From Nostoc sp. TCL26-01 (GTDB lineage Bacteria; Cyanobacteriota; Cyanobacteriia; Cyanobacteriales; Nostocaceae): DNA of 64,000 bases. Shown here piece by piece: positions 26,219 through 36,132 of this stretch; the stretch's first letter is position 1; each line of letters begins with the position of its first letter. The notes beneath the pieces were generated by a model. It did not search any database. It saw only the letters and a program-made list of their open reading frames with translations, and was not told the origin of the DNA. Made by a program: the position numbers and the translations under genes. Location: contig NZ_CP040297.1 in NCBI RefSeq assembly GCF_013393945.1, positions 5,178,001 through 5,242,000 on the forward strand, read 5' to 3'.

Positions 26219-26922
26219 ACGGGCTAGATTTTTTAATATCCAATCAGCAAAATGATCATTTTTATGGAGTGAGTATTGGGATTGTGACTAATAACCAAGA
26301 TCCAGAGAAATTAGGCAGAATTAAAGTCAAGTTTCCTTGGCTATCTGGTGAGGAAGAAAGTTACTGGGCTAGGGTTTTAACGCCAATGGCAGGAAATGAC
26401 CGAGGGATTTATTTTTTACCAGAAGTTGATGATGAGGTTTTGGTGGCTTTTGAACAAGGGGATATCAATTTTCCTTACATTCTTGGTGCTTTATGGAATG
26501 GGAAAGATAAACCACCAATTACTAATGCAGATGGTAAGAATAATCAACGAGTGATTAAATCTCGTAGTGGTCACATGATTGTTTTAGATGATACTGATGG
26601 CAAGGAAAAAATTATTATTAAAGACAAGACTGGAAAAAATCAAATTGTGATTAATTCCCCAGAGAATCAAATGAGTATCCAAGTAGAAAAAGATTTAACT
26701 ATAGAAACAAAGGGGAAAATTGTTTTAAAGAGTAGTGATGATGATATCTCGATTGAATGTAAAAATTTGCAAATAAAAACTCAACAAAATTATCAACTAG
26801 AAGCAGGAGCAAATTGTACAATTAAAGCGAAGTCTAAATATGAATTGGCAGCACAATCTGGTTTAGAAATTAAATGTGCATCTGGAGTGAAAATAAATGA
26901 TGATTCATTAGAGGTGATGTAA
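26215..26922 (+). CDS. Baseplate spike protein (gp5/VgrG C-terminal-like)
   Basis: Residues 15-110 are the OB-fold of gp5/VgrG (YGVSIGIVTNNQDPEKLGRI, then PEVDDEVLVAFEQGD and GALWNGKDKPP). The C-terminal 110 residues are strand repeats (KIIIKDKTGKNQIVINSP, LTIETKGKIVLKSSDD) that fit a triple-stranded beta-helix needle. No lysozyme domain is present. The stop overlaps the wedge gene start by one base. Confidence 0.92.
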   Translation: MNGLDFLISNQQNDHFYGVSIGIVTNNQDPEKLGRIKVKFPWLSGEEESYWARVLTPMAGNDRGIYFLPEVDDEVLVAFEQGDINFPYILGALWNGKDKPPITNADGKNNQRVIKSRSGHMIVLDDTDGKEKIIIKDKTGKNQIVINSPENQMSIQVEKDLTIETKGKIVLKSSDDDISIECKNLQIKTQQNYQLEAGANCTIKAKSKYELAAQSGLEIKCASGVKINDDSLEVM

Positions 26923-27308
26923 TGGAAATTGATTTTTTAGGTGTGGGATGGAGTTTACCTATCCGACTTAAGAAAAATGGGCAAATTGCAGTAGCACGTT
27001 ATGAAGAAAGTGTGCGTCAGTCGATTTGGATGATTCTCAGTACGGCGAAAGGGGAAAGGGTAATGCGTCCTGATTTTGGCTGTGATATTCATGAAAAAGT
27101 ATTTGCCCCTAATAGTTTAGGAACGGTGGGACAAATTGTCAGTGATGTGCAAGATGCTTTAATTGAATGGGAACCCAGGATTGATGTTTTAGATGTAGAT
27201 ACAATTGCCGATCCTCAGCAACCAAATGTGATTTTAATTCAAATAAATTATCAAATTCGGACGACGAATAATATTTTTAATTTGGTTTACCCTTTTTATT
27301 TACAGTAA
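26922..27308 (+). CDS. cis9: Baseplate wedge protein (Cis9, gp25-like)
   Basis: The 128-residue protein is a GPW/gp25 family member. It has GWSLPIRLKKNGQIAVARYE, then the signature ESVRQSIWMILSTAKGERVM and PDFGCDIHEKVFAPN. gp25 homologues form the inner wedge that starts sheath assembly. It lies between spike and baseplate J genes with almost no spacing, in the order usual for CIS loci. Confidence 0.95.
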   Translation: MEIDFLGVGWSLPIRLKKNGQIAVARYEESVRQSIWMILSTAKGERVMRPDFGCDIHEKVFAPNSLGTVGQIVSDVQDALIEWEPRIDVLDVDTIADPQQPNVILIQINYQIRTTNNIFNLVYPFYLQ

Positions 27309-27314
27309 TCGATT

Positions 27315-30300
27315 ATGGCTATTTTACCTCCCAAAATTGATCAGCGCACCTATGAAGAAATTGTGCAACAAACTGAGAGTTTAGTACAGCAATTTACTGA
27401 CTGGAAACCTGCACCGGGAAATCAACCTGATGCGGGTAGGGCATTAATTCGCATCTTTGGTAAGATGGTAAAATCAGTGAGCGATCGCCTCAATCAAGTT
27501 ACAGAGAAAAATTTCCTGGCATTCCTTGATTTAATTGGGGGAGAACTCGCACCACCCCAACCAGCTAAAGTCCCTCTAACCTTCTATTTAGCCCAAGGAA
27601 GTCCCACAGATGGGTTAGTTCCCGCCCATACTCAAATATCAGCACCATCAACAGAGAGTTTAGATGCAGAAATCCTATTTGCAACTGATCGAGAATTAGT
27701 CGTTACAACCACACAATTACAAGCAGTATACCTGCGCGAACCGAGTCAAGATAAGTATAGTGATCACACCTTAGCAGCAATAGGACACAAGGATACAGCC
27801 TTTTTGACTTTTGTTGGCGATCGCCCTATCTCCCATTCTCTTTACATCACTTGTCCTGACATTTTTACTTTACCAGAGTTAAGAGCGTTTAACCTGATTA
27901 TTAATACTACTAATAACAATCAGTTCTCAATTTTACCCCTAAATTGGTCTTATTGGGATGGTAATCAATGGCAGATTATCCCTAGTCCTAAATCTGACAA
28001 AAATCAATTTATATTTACAAATTTACCTATTCCTACTCCCTGTGAAATTCAAGGTAAAACTGAGAAATGGTTGCAAGCTAATTTAACTAACATCACGGCA
28101 AGTATACCTGAAATTACCAATATTCAAGCTAGTATCAATATTAAAAAAAATAACTTAATACCCGAAGTTTGCTTATTTAATACTACTCCTTTAGACCTGA
28201 CAAAAGATTTTTATCCCTTTGGCGTACAACCAGAGATTAATGATACATTTTATATTGCATTACACGATACCTTCATTCAGCCCAATACAGTTATCACTAT
28301 TGACATCAAATTAAGCCATAAACCTGTCAATACAACTAATTTAAACATTCGCTGGGAAATGGATAATGGTGCAGGCTGGCAAGAAATATCTGCGAGTAAC
28401 CAGCAAATCAGATGGCAAGAAAAATCCTCAGCGATTCAGTTGAAAGAAGGAGATATCATTCAGGCGAAGTTAGAATTTCTCAATCAAACAAATATGCCTG
28501 CGCCTACCACTGTGAATAGAGAAACTCGTTATTGGTTACGTGGGCGAATTACTCAAGGTTATTATGGACAACCCAGTAAAGAGAGAAAATACGCTATTTA
28601 TAATGAAGTCGCCGCAGTCAGCAATAGTCCTGCCGAAAAAGCAATTAATATTGTCGGGAATGCTGCCGATTTTTTTAGTAGCAATGATGTGATTAGATTA
28701 GTATGGCTCGAAAATAATACTACTGAAAAACGAGAAGAATATGAGATTGAAAAAGTAGCCAGCAGTACAATCACCCTGAAGACAGCATTAAGTCAAAATG
28801 CTAAGGCTAGTGGCACAAAAATATTTCGTAGAGATATTATCACTGAAACCATTGCACCAATTTATGATCCACCCCTGATTCAGTCATTAAAGTTAAGCTA
28901 CGAATTTACCTTAACAGAAAAAGCGATTTATTTTGCAGAAAATGACTTTACCTATACTTATCCAGATAGTGTAAATCCAAAATCTTTCTCACCCTTCACC
29001 CCAACAACAGACCAAGAACCAACCCTCTATCTAGGTTTTGACCAATCTTTTGATAATAAACCAGTAACTATTTATGCACAGGTAGAATCTCCCTTACCCC
29101 ATGAATTATCAACTGATATAACCACACAAACAATCTTGACAGCAACAGCAAATACCGGAGATAAAACCCTACAACTTGCTGATATAACTGGTTGGCAAAT
29201 AGGCGATCGCCTAGAAATTCAGGCCCCCGAACAACTTCATAACTACACCATTATTTCTATTAATAACAATCAAGTTAGCATCAACCCACCCCTACAACAA
29301 AACTATCCAGAACTTCACCCAATAATTCATCCTACACAACCACATTTAGTATGGGAATATTCTAGTCCTTGGGGTTGGCGATCGCTAGGGGTAGAAGATG
29401 AAACTCAAGCATTTTCACAACGAGGTTTAATTCAATTTATCGCTCCTGCCGATTTTAGTCAAACAGCAGCTTTCGGTCAACAATTATATTGGTTGCGTGT
29501 GCGTTGGTTAGCTGGTAATTTTCGGGTAAAACCTCGTCTACGTCGCTTATTAACTAATACCACTTGGGCATTTCAAGCAATTAGTCTGCAAGCAGAAGTT
29601 TTAGGTTCAAGTAATTACGAAGCAGAGCAAGTTTTTACTGCTAATAATACCCCCATTTTACTGGGACAACAATTAGAAGTCGAAGAAGGACAAATCCCTA
29701 CCCAAATAGCATCCCATCGCCTGAAAATCATTCGAGATAACTTAGGAGAAATTGAGGAAGTTTGGGTACTTTGGCAAGAAGTCGCAGATTTCTATGGTTC
29801 TAGTGGCAGCGATCGCCATTACATTTTAGATCATCAAACTGGCGAAATTCGTTTTGGCAATGGCCAAGCGGGAATGATCCCCCCCAGAGGACGGAATAAT
29901 ATTCGCCTCGCTTTCTATCAGACTGGCGGTGGTAAAGCCGGCAACGTCACCGCACAAACCATTAGCCAACTGAAAACCACCATTCCCTACATTGATCGAG
30001 TTATCAACCTAGAAGCCGCAGCCGGGGGTACACCACAGGAGACTTTAGATCGTCTCAAACAACGAGTCCCCAAACAACTCCGTCACCGCAATCGCGCTGT
30101 CACCCATGAAGACATTGCAGATTTAGCTTACGCCGCTTCTACAGATGTGGCAAGAGTCAAAGTAGTCACACCAGACTTGCTGACGGCTGATTTTAGCCCT
30201 TTGAATGAAAAACTGTGGATTGATCCCAGCAAAGCCAATGTGTCATTTGCAGATAACCTACGCGAAAAACTTCAGACAATCAATGCTACCGAAGCTGCCA

Positions 30301-30821
30301 ACTTTGAAAAAATGATGCGGGAAATTAACCGCCGTGCTGGGCAAATTAAACTGATTATCTTACCTGATAGTAGCGATCGCCAACCTACCCCCAGTTTAGC
30401 CTTATTAGCGCAAGTCGAAACCTATATCCTCGTCCGTTGTACAGCCACACTGGATTTAGTGGTGACAACTCCCACATGGCAAGAAGTCACCGTTAACGCA
30501 ACTATCACTCCCATATCTCTAGAAGATGCAGACATGGTGCGTCACACCGTCACACAAACCTTAGAAGCCTTTCTTCATCCCTTAACCGGCGGCAAAGGAG
30601 AAGGATGGCAATTTGGACGCTATCCCCAAAAATCCGATTTTTACGCCATTATCCAATCCATCCCTGGAGTAGATCATGTCAATTCCTTAGAAGTGCAGTT
30701 ACCAGGAACACAAACTAACTCATTATTGAGTGCTGATTCATTAATTTTCTCTGGTAATCATGTTGTTAAATTGGCGGGGAGGAAGGTAACAGGGAAGAAG
30801 GCAATAGGCAATAGGCAATAG
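27315..30821 (+). CDS. cis11: Baseplate J protein (Cis11)
   Basis: This 1168-residue protein is the large baseplate wedge (gp6/J family). The N-terminal KIDQRTYEEIVQQTESLV block precedes domains typical of putative CIS baseplate assembly proteins. The region YILDHQTGEIRFGNGQAG through NVTAQTISQL and LDRLKQRVPKQLRHRNRAVT carries the conserved J core near residues 840-930. The last eight codons (KKAIGNRQ and the stop) are made of CAATAGG repeats, so repeat expansion has rewritten the C-terminus. GATT precedes the ATG without a strong ribosome binding site, suggesting coupling to the gene 6 bases upstream. Confidence 0.95.
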   Translation: MAILPPKIDQRTYEEIVQQTESLVQQFTDWKPAPGNQPDAGRALIRIFGKMVKSVSDRLNQVTEKNFLAFLDLIGGELAPPQPAKVPLTFYLAQGSPTDGLVPAHTQISAPSTESLDAEILFATDRELVVTTTQLQAVYLREPSQDKYSDHTLAAIGHKDTAFLTFVGDRPISHSLYITCPDIFTLPELRAFNLIINTTNNNQFSILPLNWSYWDGNQWQIIPSPKSDKNQFIFTNLPIPTPCEIQGKTEKWLQANLTNITASIPEITNIQASINIKKNNLIPEVCLFNTTPLDLTKDFYPFGVQPEINDTFYIALHDTFIQPNTVITIDIKLSHKPVNTTNLNIRWEMDNGAGWQEISASNQQIRWQEKSSAIQLKEGDIIQAKLEFLNQTNMPAPTTVNRETRYWLRGRITQGYYGQPSKERKYAIYNEVAAVSNSPAEKAINIVGNAADFFSSNDVIRLVWLENNTTEKREEYEIEKVASSTITLKTALSQNAKASGTKIFRRDIITETIAPIYDPPLIQSLKLSYEFTLTEKAIYFAENDFTYTYPDSVNPKSFSPFTPTTDQEPTLYLGFDQSFDNKPVTIYAQVESPLPHELSTDITTQTILTATANTGDKTLQLADITGWQIGDRLEIQAPEQLHNYTIISINNNQVSINPPLQQNYPELHPIIHPTQPHLVWEYSSPWGWRSLGVEDETQAFSQRGLIQFIAPADFSQTAAFGQQLYWLRVRWLAGNFRVKPRLRRLLTNTTWAFQAISLQAEVLGSSNYEAEQVFTANNTPILLGQQLEVEEGQIPTQIASHRLKIIRDNLGEIEEVWVLWQEVADFYGSSGSDRHYILDHQTGEIRFGNGQAGMIPPRGRNNIRLAFYQTGGGKAGNVTAQTISQLKTTIPYIDRVINLEAAAGGTPQETLDRLKQRVPKQLRHRNRAVTHEDIADLAYAASTDVARVKVVTPDLLTADFSPLNEKLWIDPSKANVSFADNLREKLQTINATEAANFEKMMREINRRAGQIKLIILPDSSDRQPTPSLALLAQVETYILVRCTATLDLVVTTPTWQEVTVNATITPISLEDADMVRHTVTQTLEAFLHPLTGGKGEGWQFGRYPQKSDFYAIIQSIPGVDHVNSLEVQLPGTQTNSLLSADSLIFSGNHVVKLAGRKVTGKKAIGNRQ

Positions 30822-30920
30822 GCAATAGGAAAGAAGGCAATAGGCAATAGGCAATAGGTAATAGGCAATAGGCAATAGGGAAGAAGGTAATAGGTAATGG
30901 GTAATGGGTAATATTTTGGT
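30797..30920. repeat. CAATAGG heptamer array at the 3' end of cis11
   Basis: Runs of CAATAGG interrupted by GAAAGAAGG and AATGGGT begin inside the last codons of cis11 and extend to the four-helix-bundle gene. A CCTATTG array in opposite orientation follows that gene, so the gene is bracketed. Confidence 0.9.
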
Positions 30921-30942
30921 GAATATGAAAAAGGAGTTATAA

Positions 30943-31305
30943 ATGGCTGAGATTCGGGATTTTAAAGATTTAATAATTTGGCAAAAAGGTATGGAAATTG
31001 CAGAAAAGTGTTATCTCTTAACTAAACATTTTCCTAGAGATGAAGTTTTTGGAATGACTGAACAAATCAGAAGATCATCAGCATCTATTCCCGCCAATAT
31101 TGCCGAAGGCTATGGTAGAAGATCATCTGGTGACTATGCCAGATTTTTAAATATCAGTCAAGGCTCAATCAATGAATTACAAACTCATCTTCTTCTATCC
31201 TCCAGAGTAGGAATATGTACTATAAAAGATATAGAAATCATTCTGCAACACCTTCAAGAAGAAACTAAAATGATTATTTCTCTTTTAAAAAATTTAAATA
31301 AATAA
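30943..31305 (+). CDS. Four-helix-bundle protein (S23 / 23S rRNA intervening-sequence type)
   Basis: The 120-residue protein has the family signature FKDLIIWQKGMEIAEKCYLL, EQIRRSSASIPANIAEGYGR and DYARFLNISQGSINELQTHL. Relatives are encoded in 23S rRNA intervening sequences or as scattered orphan genes; their role is unknown. AAAAAGGAG lies 8 bases before the ATG. The gene splits the baseplate operon between cis11 and cis12 and is enclosed by heptamer arrays in opposite orientations, which suggests a late insertion rather than a CIS part. Confidence 0.9.
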   Translation: MAEIRDFKDLIIWQKGMEIAEKCYLLTKHFPRDEVFGMTEQIRRSSASIPANIAEGYGRRSSGDYARFLNISQGSINELQTHLLLSSRVGICTIKDIEIILQHLQEETKMIISLLKNLNK

Positions 31306-31317
31306 AAACTATCACCC

Positions 31318-31384
31318 ATCACCTATTGCCTATTGCCTATTGCCTATTCTCCATTCCCCAATCCCCGTTCCCCATTCCCCAATC
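31318..31384. repeat. CCTATTG heptamers before cis12
   Basis: CCTATTG units followed by CCATTCCCCAATCCCCGTTC-type low complexity. They create a false upstream ATG at 31340 for the following gene. Confidence 0.85.
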
Positions 31385-32305
31385 ATGACTCTACCCCTAC
31401 CTAACCTCGACGATCGCACTTACGCTAATTTAGTAGAAGCAGCCATTTCTCAAATTCCTCTAGAATATCCAGAGTGGACTGACCATAATCCTACAGATAC
31501 AGGAATTATTCTCATTGAATTGTTCGCATGGTTAACAGAGATGGTTCTCTATCAAGTTAATCAAATTCCTGATGAGAATTATGCCAGTTTTCTGAGTTTA
31601 CTGCAAGGAAAAGATTGGAGTTTACCAACTAATGTTTCTCCCCAGGAACGACAGAAAGCTTTACAATTAGAGATTCAAAAAACTTTAATAGAGTTACGTA
31701 AAATTTATCGTGCTGTTACTCCAGAAGATTTTGAAAAATTGGTACTAATTGATTGGAATCAATCAGCAGATGTGGGTGATGTAAAAATTGCTAGGGTTAA
31801 ATGTTTGGGACAACGTAACTTAGAATCTACTGCGGAAAGTTTTGCCCCAGGACATATAAGTTTAGTGGTGATTCCTGAAGATAATCAAGTAAATACGGTA
31901 GATAAATATGCAGCATTGTTGAACTTTCTGGATGCTCGCAAACTTTTAACTACTCGTCTGCATATTGTAGAACCTGATTATGTTGCTATCACTATACTAG
32001 CAGAATTAGTGCTTCAGGATGGCGCACAACCAGAGGCAGTCAAAAAACAAGTAAAAACAGAAGTTGAGATATTTTTTGCACCCTTATTGTGGCTTTTTGG
32101 TCGGAGTGTTTATATTTCTGAATTATATAAATTACTAGATGATATTCCTGGTGTAGATTATGTGGAAAATCTGCAAATTATCGATCAGTATAATCATTCT
32201 CAATCGGTAATTGATTTAGCAGAACATCAATTAGTGAAAATCAATCTCCAAGATAGCAAGTTTACAATATTAGTAGAGGTTGGCAATGAACGCAAAACCA
32301 TCTGA
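31385..32305 (+). CDS. cis12: Second baseplate J-like protein (Cis12-like)
   Basis: The protein from ATG 31385 has 306 residues. It begins MTLPLPNLDDRTYANLVEAA and shares the SLIPxYxPEWTDHNPTDTGI-type N-terminus of second baseplate components (here IPLEYPEWTDHNPTDTGIIL). The middle carries IYRAVTPEDFEKLVLIDWNQ, and the C-terminal part LFGRSVYISELYKLLDDIPG is J-like. The frame is open from 31340, but that stretch is repeat-derived. The protein is shorter than Pvc12-type homologues. The stop overlaps the start of the next gene. Confidence 0.88.
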   Translation: MTLPLPNLDDRTYANLVEAAISQIPLEYPEWTDHNPTDTGIILIELFAWLTEMVLYQVNQIPDENYASFLSLLQGKDWSLPTNVSPQERQKALQLEIQKTLIELRKIYRAVTPEDFEKLVLIDWNQSADVGDVKIARVKCLGQRNLESTAESFAPGHISLVVIPEDNQVNTVDKYAALLNFLDARKLLTTRLHIVEPDYVAITILAELVLQDGAQPEAVKKQVKTEVEIFFAPLLWLFGRSVYISELYKLLDDIPGVDYVENLQIIDQYNHSQSVIDLAEHQLVKINLQDSKFTILVEVGNERKTI

Positions 32306-33884
32306 CTCAGTTAGCACCTATCAACAATATTTGCCAGCCATTCTCCAAAAAGATGAATTTTTTGGGCAGTTTTTATTGGCTTTTGAACAAATTCTCAGTG
32401 GCTTAAGTGAAACGCCTAGTCAAGAGAAAATCATTACAGCTAATACCCAAAACATAACTGGCTTAGAAGAAGTTATCAATAATGTTCATCTTTACTTCAA
32501 TCCCCAAGCCACTCCAGAGGAATTCTTACCTTGGTTAGCAAGGTGGGTATCCTTGAGTTTAAGGGATGATTGGCAAGTAGAGGTGAAAAAAGCCTTTATT
32601 CAACAAATTGTCCGATTATACAATTTGCGCGGAACAAAAGCAGGATTAATCGAGATTTTGAGTATTTATTTACAAAATTCTGGCTTTGGTGAAAAAGTGG
32701 AAGTCTTCGATCAATTTGATGACTTCCCTCATTATTTTCAAGTGCAACTAACTCTCAAAGATCGTGATCCTGATAAGTATTGGCGACAGGCGAAAATAGC
32801 TAAGGCAATTATCGATCAAGAAAAACCAGCACAAACATTCTATGCGCTGAAAATTCTTGTGCCTACCATGCAGCTAACTAAGCGATCGCACATCATTTAT
32901 ACTTACAAATTATTTGCCCCACCCCAAGAACAAAAATTTGCGATCGCTGTCACTATTACCCCCAACAATTTCAATAGTACTCAAATTACGCAATTAGCTA
33001 AACAGTTACTTGTGCAAATCCAAGGCAACTCAAAATCTCTTGGATCATCTCCACCAGAAATCACGAGTAATAACCAATCTTTCTCCGTCAAACAAAATTT
33101 AACTTATCAGCATCTCCAAGACAACTTAGCAGGTTTTAATGTCACCTTATCCAATCGTACAGATAAACAGTTTCAGGGAAATTTAGCGATAGATTTTCAT
33201 TTTTACATAAATGATAAATTATATATAAATACTCTATTAGAACAACCTATAAATTTAGCCCCAGTCCTGACTATCTGCCGAGAAAATCAGAAAAAAGAGA
33301 TAATTGCTGGCAATACGATTTTTCAAAAATCCCCACCACGAGGCATGAAGATAACAGAATCTATGTGGACTAAACCCGATAATTTTAAATTGTTTACACC
33401 ACCTCAAATTCAAGAACTAACGCCTCAGTTGATCGCCCTTATAGAAAAAATAGACCTAGAAGCGATCGTGGAAATAACGCAACCAAATCCCATCACATCA
33501 GATGTGCTAAATAAAATTACAGTTCGTCTACAAGATAACTTCTCAGACTATGATTTACTAATTCCAGAAACTATCATAGCCAATAATCAAATTACAATTA
33601 AGCGGACATTCTATTACCAACAATTTCTACAAAATATAGATATGTTAGCATTAACAATTAAAAGTTTGCATGATACAGATATTGCGGGAAAAGTCACCTT
33701 GCAAGCCACTTTAAACATCAATCAGCGTTTATCCACTCATAAGTTATTAGAACAATCCTTCAATCTCACAGCCGTTCCTGCTTACAATATTTTACAAATC
33801 TGTCAGAAAAATGAAAGAGGAGAAATTATTTTTGGGCAAACGATTCCCACAATTTTAGGAACAACTACTCAATCCTTAAACTAA
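32286..33884 (+). CDS. Baseplate tail protein (gpI/TIGR02242-like)
   Basis: The 532-residue protein begins MNAKPSDSVSTYQQYLPAIL. Residues 10-190 match the phage tail protein domain found in CIS loci (YFNPQATPEEFLPWLARWVS, LRDDWQVEVKKAFIQQIVRL and YNLRGTKAGLIEILSIYLQN). The remaining 340 residues are beta-rich and contain a twofold repeated module ending in LLEQPINLAPVLTICREN and LLEQSFNLTAVPAYNILQIC. TTG 32280 is possible, but GAGG at 32276-32279 places ATG 32286 at a good distance. It overlaps cis12 by 20 bases. Confidence 0.85.
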   Translation: MNAKPSDSVSTYQQYLPAILQKDEFFGQFLLAFEQILSGLSETPSQEKIITANTQNITGLEEVINNVHLYFNPQATPEEFLPWLARWVSLSLRDDWQVEVKKAFIQQIVRLYNLRGTKAGLIEILSIYLQNSGFGEKVEVFDQFDDFPHYFQVQLTLKDRDPDKYWRQAKIAKAIIDQEKPAQTFYALKILVPTMQLTKRSHIIYTYKLFAPPQEQKFAIAVTITPNNFNSTQITQLAKQLLVQIQGNSKSLGSSPPEITSNNQSFSVKQNLTYQHLQDNLAGFNVTLSNRTDKQFQGNLAIDFHFYINDKLYINTLLEQPINLAPVLTICRENQKKEIIAGNTIFQKSPPRGMKITESMWTKPDNFKLFTPPQIQELTPQLIALIEKIDLEAIVEITQPNPITSDVLNKITVRLQDNFSDYDLLIPETIIANNQITIKRTFYYQQFLQNIDMLALTIKSLHDTDIAGKVTLQATLNINQRLSTHKLLEQSFNLTAVPAYNILQICQKNERGEIIFGQTIPTILGTTTQSLN

Positions 33885-33899
33885 AATACAGGATATAAA

Positions 33900-36131
33900 A
33901 TGGCAAAAACTAACGATTTCACTAACTTCGCTAACGAACGTCCCAACTATTTTCCTGGACAATATCTCCTAGAAGATGACTTTGAAATTCAGCATAAATA
34001 TTTGAGCGATCGCCAACGCTATCATCATCAAAGTCTGCATATTTCTGGCATCATTGAAGGCTTGGAAGTTGAAGTTGTCACTAACACAAAATCTGTTCTA
34101 GTAAAATCTGGTTCAGCCATCAATAGTAGTGGTGATGTGATTATCTTAAAAGCTAACATCACATTTTCTGACTTCAAAAATCTGACTGATGGCGAACTAT
34201 ATATCCAATATTCCCAAGACAAACAACTCCAACAACAAAAAGATATAGCTGATAGCTATACTCGCTGGCAAGAAAAACCCATCATCGGATTTGCAGCTAC
34301 AACTCCTGTCAATAGCATTAAGCTAGCAAAACTGGCAATTCGAGATACTATTAACCTCGATGTCAACATTCGAGAATACTCAGGCTTATCCTTACCTAAT
34401 TCTAATAGTAAAGCCTTGACCCTGCGTTCTGCTGGTAACGCCAATCCCAATCTGGCAATTTTAACAGGAAGTTTAAAAATTGAAGCTAATTTAGAAGTCA
34501 ACAGTAGTATTTTCATCAAAGGTGAAAACACCAGCATCTTGGGAATTGGAGATATTTTACCTGAAGGAAATAGTAGTGGCAATCGTGAATGGATGAAACG
34601 AGGTATCAAGCTTTGCTGGAATTCCGATAATCTTTTTCTGGGCTTAAAAGATGAAGGAAACAACAGAAAAGATGCCGTAGTTGCTTGGGGAGATGATCCA
34701 CAAGATGACTTACGATTTATTAATGTGCAGTCTGGTGGATCTGTTGATGGCAATGAACTTGTGAGAATTAAAGCCAATGGTAACGTGGGTATTGGCACAA
34801 ATAATCCTGGTGAATATAAATTAAATGTCCAAGGTAATCAGTTACTTAAAGGTAGTTTAACTATCCAAGAAGGTAAAGTTAATCTCAATGGCAATCAACA
34901 AATTGCTTTTACAGATATAGACGTAACCAACAATCTGAAATTGCAATTGTGGACTGGATACGGACTTGGAATTAATAACCTCACCCTATTTTATACCGCA
35001 GATGGCAATCATTCCTGGCGAGATAAACTCAATAACGAAAGAATGTTGTTAACCACAGGTGCAGATGGTGGGTTAACAGTTAAAGGTACAGGAAGTTCTA
35101 CTTTTGCTGGTAATTTAACCGTAAATGGCACAATTTCCGGCAAAATAGATGCAGCAAATATTGCCACAGGACAATTAGATGTTGCCCGCATTCCTAACTT
35201 ACCAGCTAGTACAATTACCTCTGGAGAGTTAGCCATTGAACGCATTCCTAACCTACCAGCTAGTAAGATTAGCACTGGCACAATTACCGGAGATTTAACT
35301 ATTAGTGGAAATCTACAATGTAGTAATAGTGCTGTCACAAATATTTTAGCAATTGGTGATACACCAATGACAGGAAATTTGGGTGGAAATCGGGAGTGGA
35401 TGACCAAAGGAATGAAGATTTCTTGGGATACAGATAGTTTATTTATTGGTTTAAAAGATGAGGGAAAAAATAGAAAAGATGCCATCATTGCTTGGGGAGA
35501 TGATCCACAAGATGACCTAAGATTTATTAATGTCCAATCGGGAGGTAATCTTGATGGCAATGAAGTTTTCCGCATTAAAGCTAATGGTAATGTTTGTATT
35601 GGTACAAATAATCTCAACGACTATAAATTAAATGTGCAAGGAAACCAATATATTGCTGGTAATTTAACTGTAACAGGCTCTTTATCGGTAGGTGTATCTG
35701 TTGGCAGTACCACCAATATAGACCTATCAGGTCATGTCCAACTGAAGGAATATGGACAAAATAATCTTGCTTATCTGCAAGCTAGGGATGACTCGTCAAA
35801 TCGAGACATTGGTTTGAGAATTAGAACTCAAACAAAAGGTACTAAAGAAAGAAATCTTGTAGAGGCAGTTACCATTACGGCTGGTGGAGAAATCCAAGGA
35901 AAAATCTGGTATTCCGACGAATATACATGGACTAACGGAAAAGCTGATGTCAAAATGGGACATAGTAACAAATGCGTAGCTTTCATTACCCATGTGCAAG
36001 GTAAATTTGCTGGTGGTGGTGAACAAGTTTTTACTTATATAGGCAGTGATGGTTTTTGGTATCTCGGCGGTAAGCAGGGAGGTGGCGGTGCTGATGTAGC
36101 TGTCAAAGCAAGATGTATTGGTTCACCATAG
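33900..36131 (+). CDS. CIS tail fibre protein with an internal duplication
   Basis: The 743-residue protein has a baseplate-attachment N-terminus (NERPNYFPGQYLLEDDFEIQ), then fibre repeats. Residues about 216-321 and 485-590 are duplicates: both contain GNREWM, LKDEG, NRKDA, WGDDPQDDLRFINVQSGG, FRIKANGNV and YKLNVQGNQ. Between them are twin RIPNLPAS motifs, common in phage fibres. The C-terminus (from about 620) resembles a fibre tip with glycine-rich loops. In the Anabaena CIS, extended fibres help anchor the particle in thylakoids, so this protein is a candidate for target or membrane binding. Confidence 0.88.
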   Translation: MAKTNDFTNFANERPNYFPGQYLLEDDFEIQHKYLSDRQRYHHQSLHISGIIEGLEVEVVTNTKSVLVKSGSAINSSGDVIILKANITFSDFKNLTDGELYIQYSQDKQLQQQKDIADSYTRWQEKPIIGFAATTPVNSIKLAKLAIRDTINLDVNIREYSGLSLPNSNSKALTLRSAGNANPNLAILTGSLKIEANLEVNSSIFIKGENTSILGIGDILPEGNSSGNREWMKRGIKLCWNSDNLFLGLKDEGNNRKDAVVAWGDDPQDDLRFINVQSGGSVDGNELVRIKANGNVGIGTNNPGEYKLNVQGNQLLKGSLTIQEGKVNLNGNQQIAFTDIDVTNNLKLQLWTGYGLGINNLTLFYTADGNHSWRDKLNNERMLLTTGADGGLTVKGTGSSTFAGNLTVNGTISGKIDAANIATGQLDVARIPNLPASTITSGELAIERIPNLPASKISTGTITGDLTISGNLQCSNSAVTNILAIGDTPMTGNLGGNREWMTKGMKISWDTDSLFIGLKDEGKNRKDAIIAWGDDPQDDLRFINVQSGGNLDGNEVFRIKANGNVCIGTNNLNDYKLNVQGNQYIAGNLTVTGSLSVGVSVGSTTNIDLSGHVQLKEYGQNNLAYLQARDDSSNRDIGLRIRTQTKGTKERNLVEAVTITAGGEIQGKIWYSDEYTWTNGKADVKMGHSNKCVAFITHVQGKFAGGGEQVFTYIGSDGFWYLGGKQGGGGADVAVKARCIGSP

Positions 36132-36132
36132 G

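Noticed and set aside
34256..35617. Minus-strand frames opposite the tail fibre gene
   Set aside because: Both are shadows of the duplicated fibre modules, which explains why they resemble each other.
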